Assembly: GCA_028866275.1 (NCBI GenBank)
Contig: JAGWIK010000005.1
Location: 1 to 64,000, forward strand
DNA from: Alphaproteobacteria bacterium
GTDB lineage: Bacteria; Pseudomonadota; Alphaproteobacteria; UBA9219
Direction of reading: 5' to 3'
DNA: 64,000 nucleotides
Shown: positions 63,274-64,000 of the stretch, piece after piece
Numbering within the stretch: the stretch's first letter is position 1
Layout: each line of letters starts with the position of its first letter
The notes under the pieces: model-generated
Database searches by the model: none
What the model saw: the letters and a program-made list of their open reading frames with translations, nothing else
What the model was told of the DNA's origin: nothing
Translations under genes and position numbers: made by a program

Positions 63274-64000
63274 CTATTCCGGTTTTTCCGCTATTTCCAC
63301 CCGGTTGCGGCCGTTATTTTTGGCGGCATATAGCGCGGTGTCGGCGCGGCGGATCAAATCTTCAATGGTGCCGTCCCGGGCCGATAATTGCGCGATGCCG
63401 ATGCTGACGGTGCAGGGAATGACATTATGTTCGGCGATAAGGGGGCGGTTTTCGATATGTTTGCGCAGACGTTCGGCGACGTCATAGGCGGCGTCGATCC
63501 CCGTTTCCGGCAACAACACCGCGAATTCCTCGCCGCCCAGCCGGCCGATCGAATCCGACTGGCGCAGGCTTTCTTCGGCGCGTTTCACCACACCCTGAAT
63601 CACGGCGTCGCCCGCGGCATGGCCATAGGTGTCGTTGACGGGTTTGAAATGGTCGATATCGATCATCATCACCGTCATGTCGCGCGCGAAACGGCGGGCG
63701 CGGCGTAATTCCTGTTCGGCCTGGTTCTGGAAATAACGGCGGTTGCTGATGCCGGTCAGCGCGTCGGTCGAGGCCTGACGGAACAATTCCGCTTCCATTT
63801 CCTTGCGGTGCGAAACGTCGTTGAGCGCGACCAGCACCGCGGGCGTGTTATCATAATCGAGCGTGATGGCGGCCAGTTCCGCGGTGAAAATGCGGCCCTG
63901 ACCGGTTTTCATCTTGACCTCGATATCGCGCAGATCCGACACGCTTTCCAGCAGCCGGAAAACGCTGTCGCGGTCGGCGGATTCGACGAATAAATCGAAA
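63274..64000 (-). CDS. Sensor diguanylate cyclase (PAS-GGDEF), 5' part outside the window
   Basis: The frame is open to the window end, so the N-terminus is missing. The visible part has the end of a PAS domain (FDLFVESADRDSVFRLLE onward, then TGQGRIFTAELAAITLDYD) followed by a complete GGDEF domain. That domain has IDIDHFKPVNDTYGHAAGD and the active-site GGEEF within SIGRLGGEEFAVLLPE, and ends with DTALYAAKNNGRNRV. It makes cyclic di-GMP from GTP. The signal sensed is unknown. Confidence 0.93.
   Translation of the reverse strand, partial: FDLFVESADRDSVFRLLESVSDLRDIEVKMKTGQGRIFTAELAAITLDYDNTPAVLVALNDVSHRKEMEAELFRQASTDALTGISNRRYFQNQAEQELRRARRFARDMTVMMIDIDHFKPVNDTYGHAAGDAVIQGVVKRAEESLRQSDSIGRLGGEEFAVLLPETGIDAAYDVAERLRKHIENRPLIAEHNVIPCTVSIGIAQLSARDGTIEDLIRRADTALYAAKNNGRNRVEIAEKPE

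Noticed and set aside
1-64000. CRISPR array, IS element or prophage
   Set aside because: I looked for spaced identical repeats, transposases, integrases and phage structural genes and saw none. The only long repeat is the autotransporter barrel copy.

Overview
The window looks like chromosomal DNA of a free-living or epibiotic, flagellated alphaproteobacterium. Evidence: the hemE/ppsR gene pair with an origin-like spacer carrying two perfect CtrA sites (TTAA-N7-TTAA), the hemC-hemD-Mic60-hemY heme cluster, DUF1192 and DUF2336 proteins, and a high-GC coding style throughout. A relative of Rhodospirillales or Micavibrio is my inference. Coding density is high and both strands are used.

1-8.3 kb: IncI/Legionella-type IVB secretion genes. 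A small membrane protein is followed by dotD, dotC and dotB, then by a 5-kb insert, then by icmT. The insert holds a large repeat-rich autotransporter, a 291-bp duplicate of its beta-barrel 3' end abutting dotB, two orphan genes in AT-rich DNA, and a minus-strand structured RNA that I read as 6S RNA. 8.4-16.5 kb: motA-motB, a divergent polysaccharide deacetylase, rppH, a SurA-like chaperone, a TPR-glycosyltransferase and pyruvate kinase. 16.5-23.8 kb: a Cys-rich lipoprotein, mreC-mreD-mrdA without mreB or rodA alongside, an M48 peptidase, gatC-gatA and ruvX.

23.8-31.6 kb: a minus-strand operon of R64-like type IVb pilus genes (TcpQ/PilL-like, PilN secretin, PilO, PilP, PilQ ATPase, PilR). Behind its start lies a tRNA-Leu(GAG). 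32.1-38.8 kb: a TetR repressor divergent from an RND efflux operon in the order outer-membrane factor, adaptor, pump, with an AcrR-like palindrome in the spacer. 38.8-46.2 kb: small hypothetical proteins, cpoB, tilS, a membrane-anchored pseudokinase and acetyl-CoA synthetase.

46.1-52.9 kb: ppsR, the candidate oriC, hemE-hemH-hemJ, rho behind a near-consensus promoter, a PCuAC-like periplasmic protein and queH. 52.9-59.6 kb: a polyprenyl synthase, an unknown gene, DUF1192, and hemC-hemD-Mic60-hemY. 59.7-64 kb: a DUF2336 protein, a zinc-finger/pilin/prepilin-peptidase operon that may serve the type IVb pilus, an ABC ATPase without a visible permease, and a PAS-GGDEF protein cut by the window end.

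The main theme is an IncI-like set of transfer genes (dotDCB/icmT plus pil) spread over a chromosome and interrupted by a surface-protein module. The items most worth following up are the probable replication origin, the 6S RNA, the autotransporter island between dotB and icmT, and the pseudokinase.
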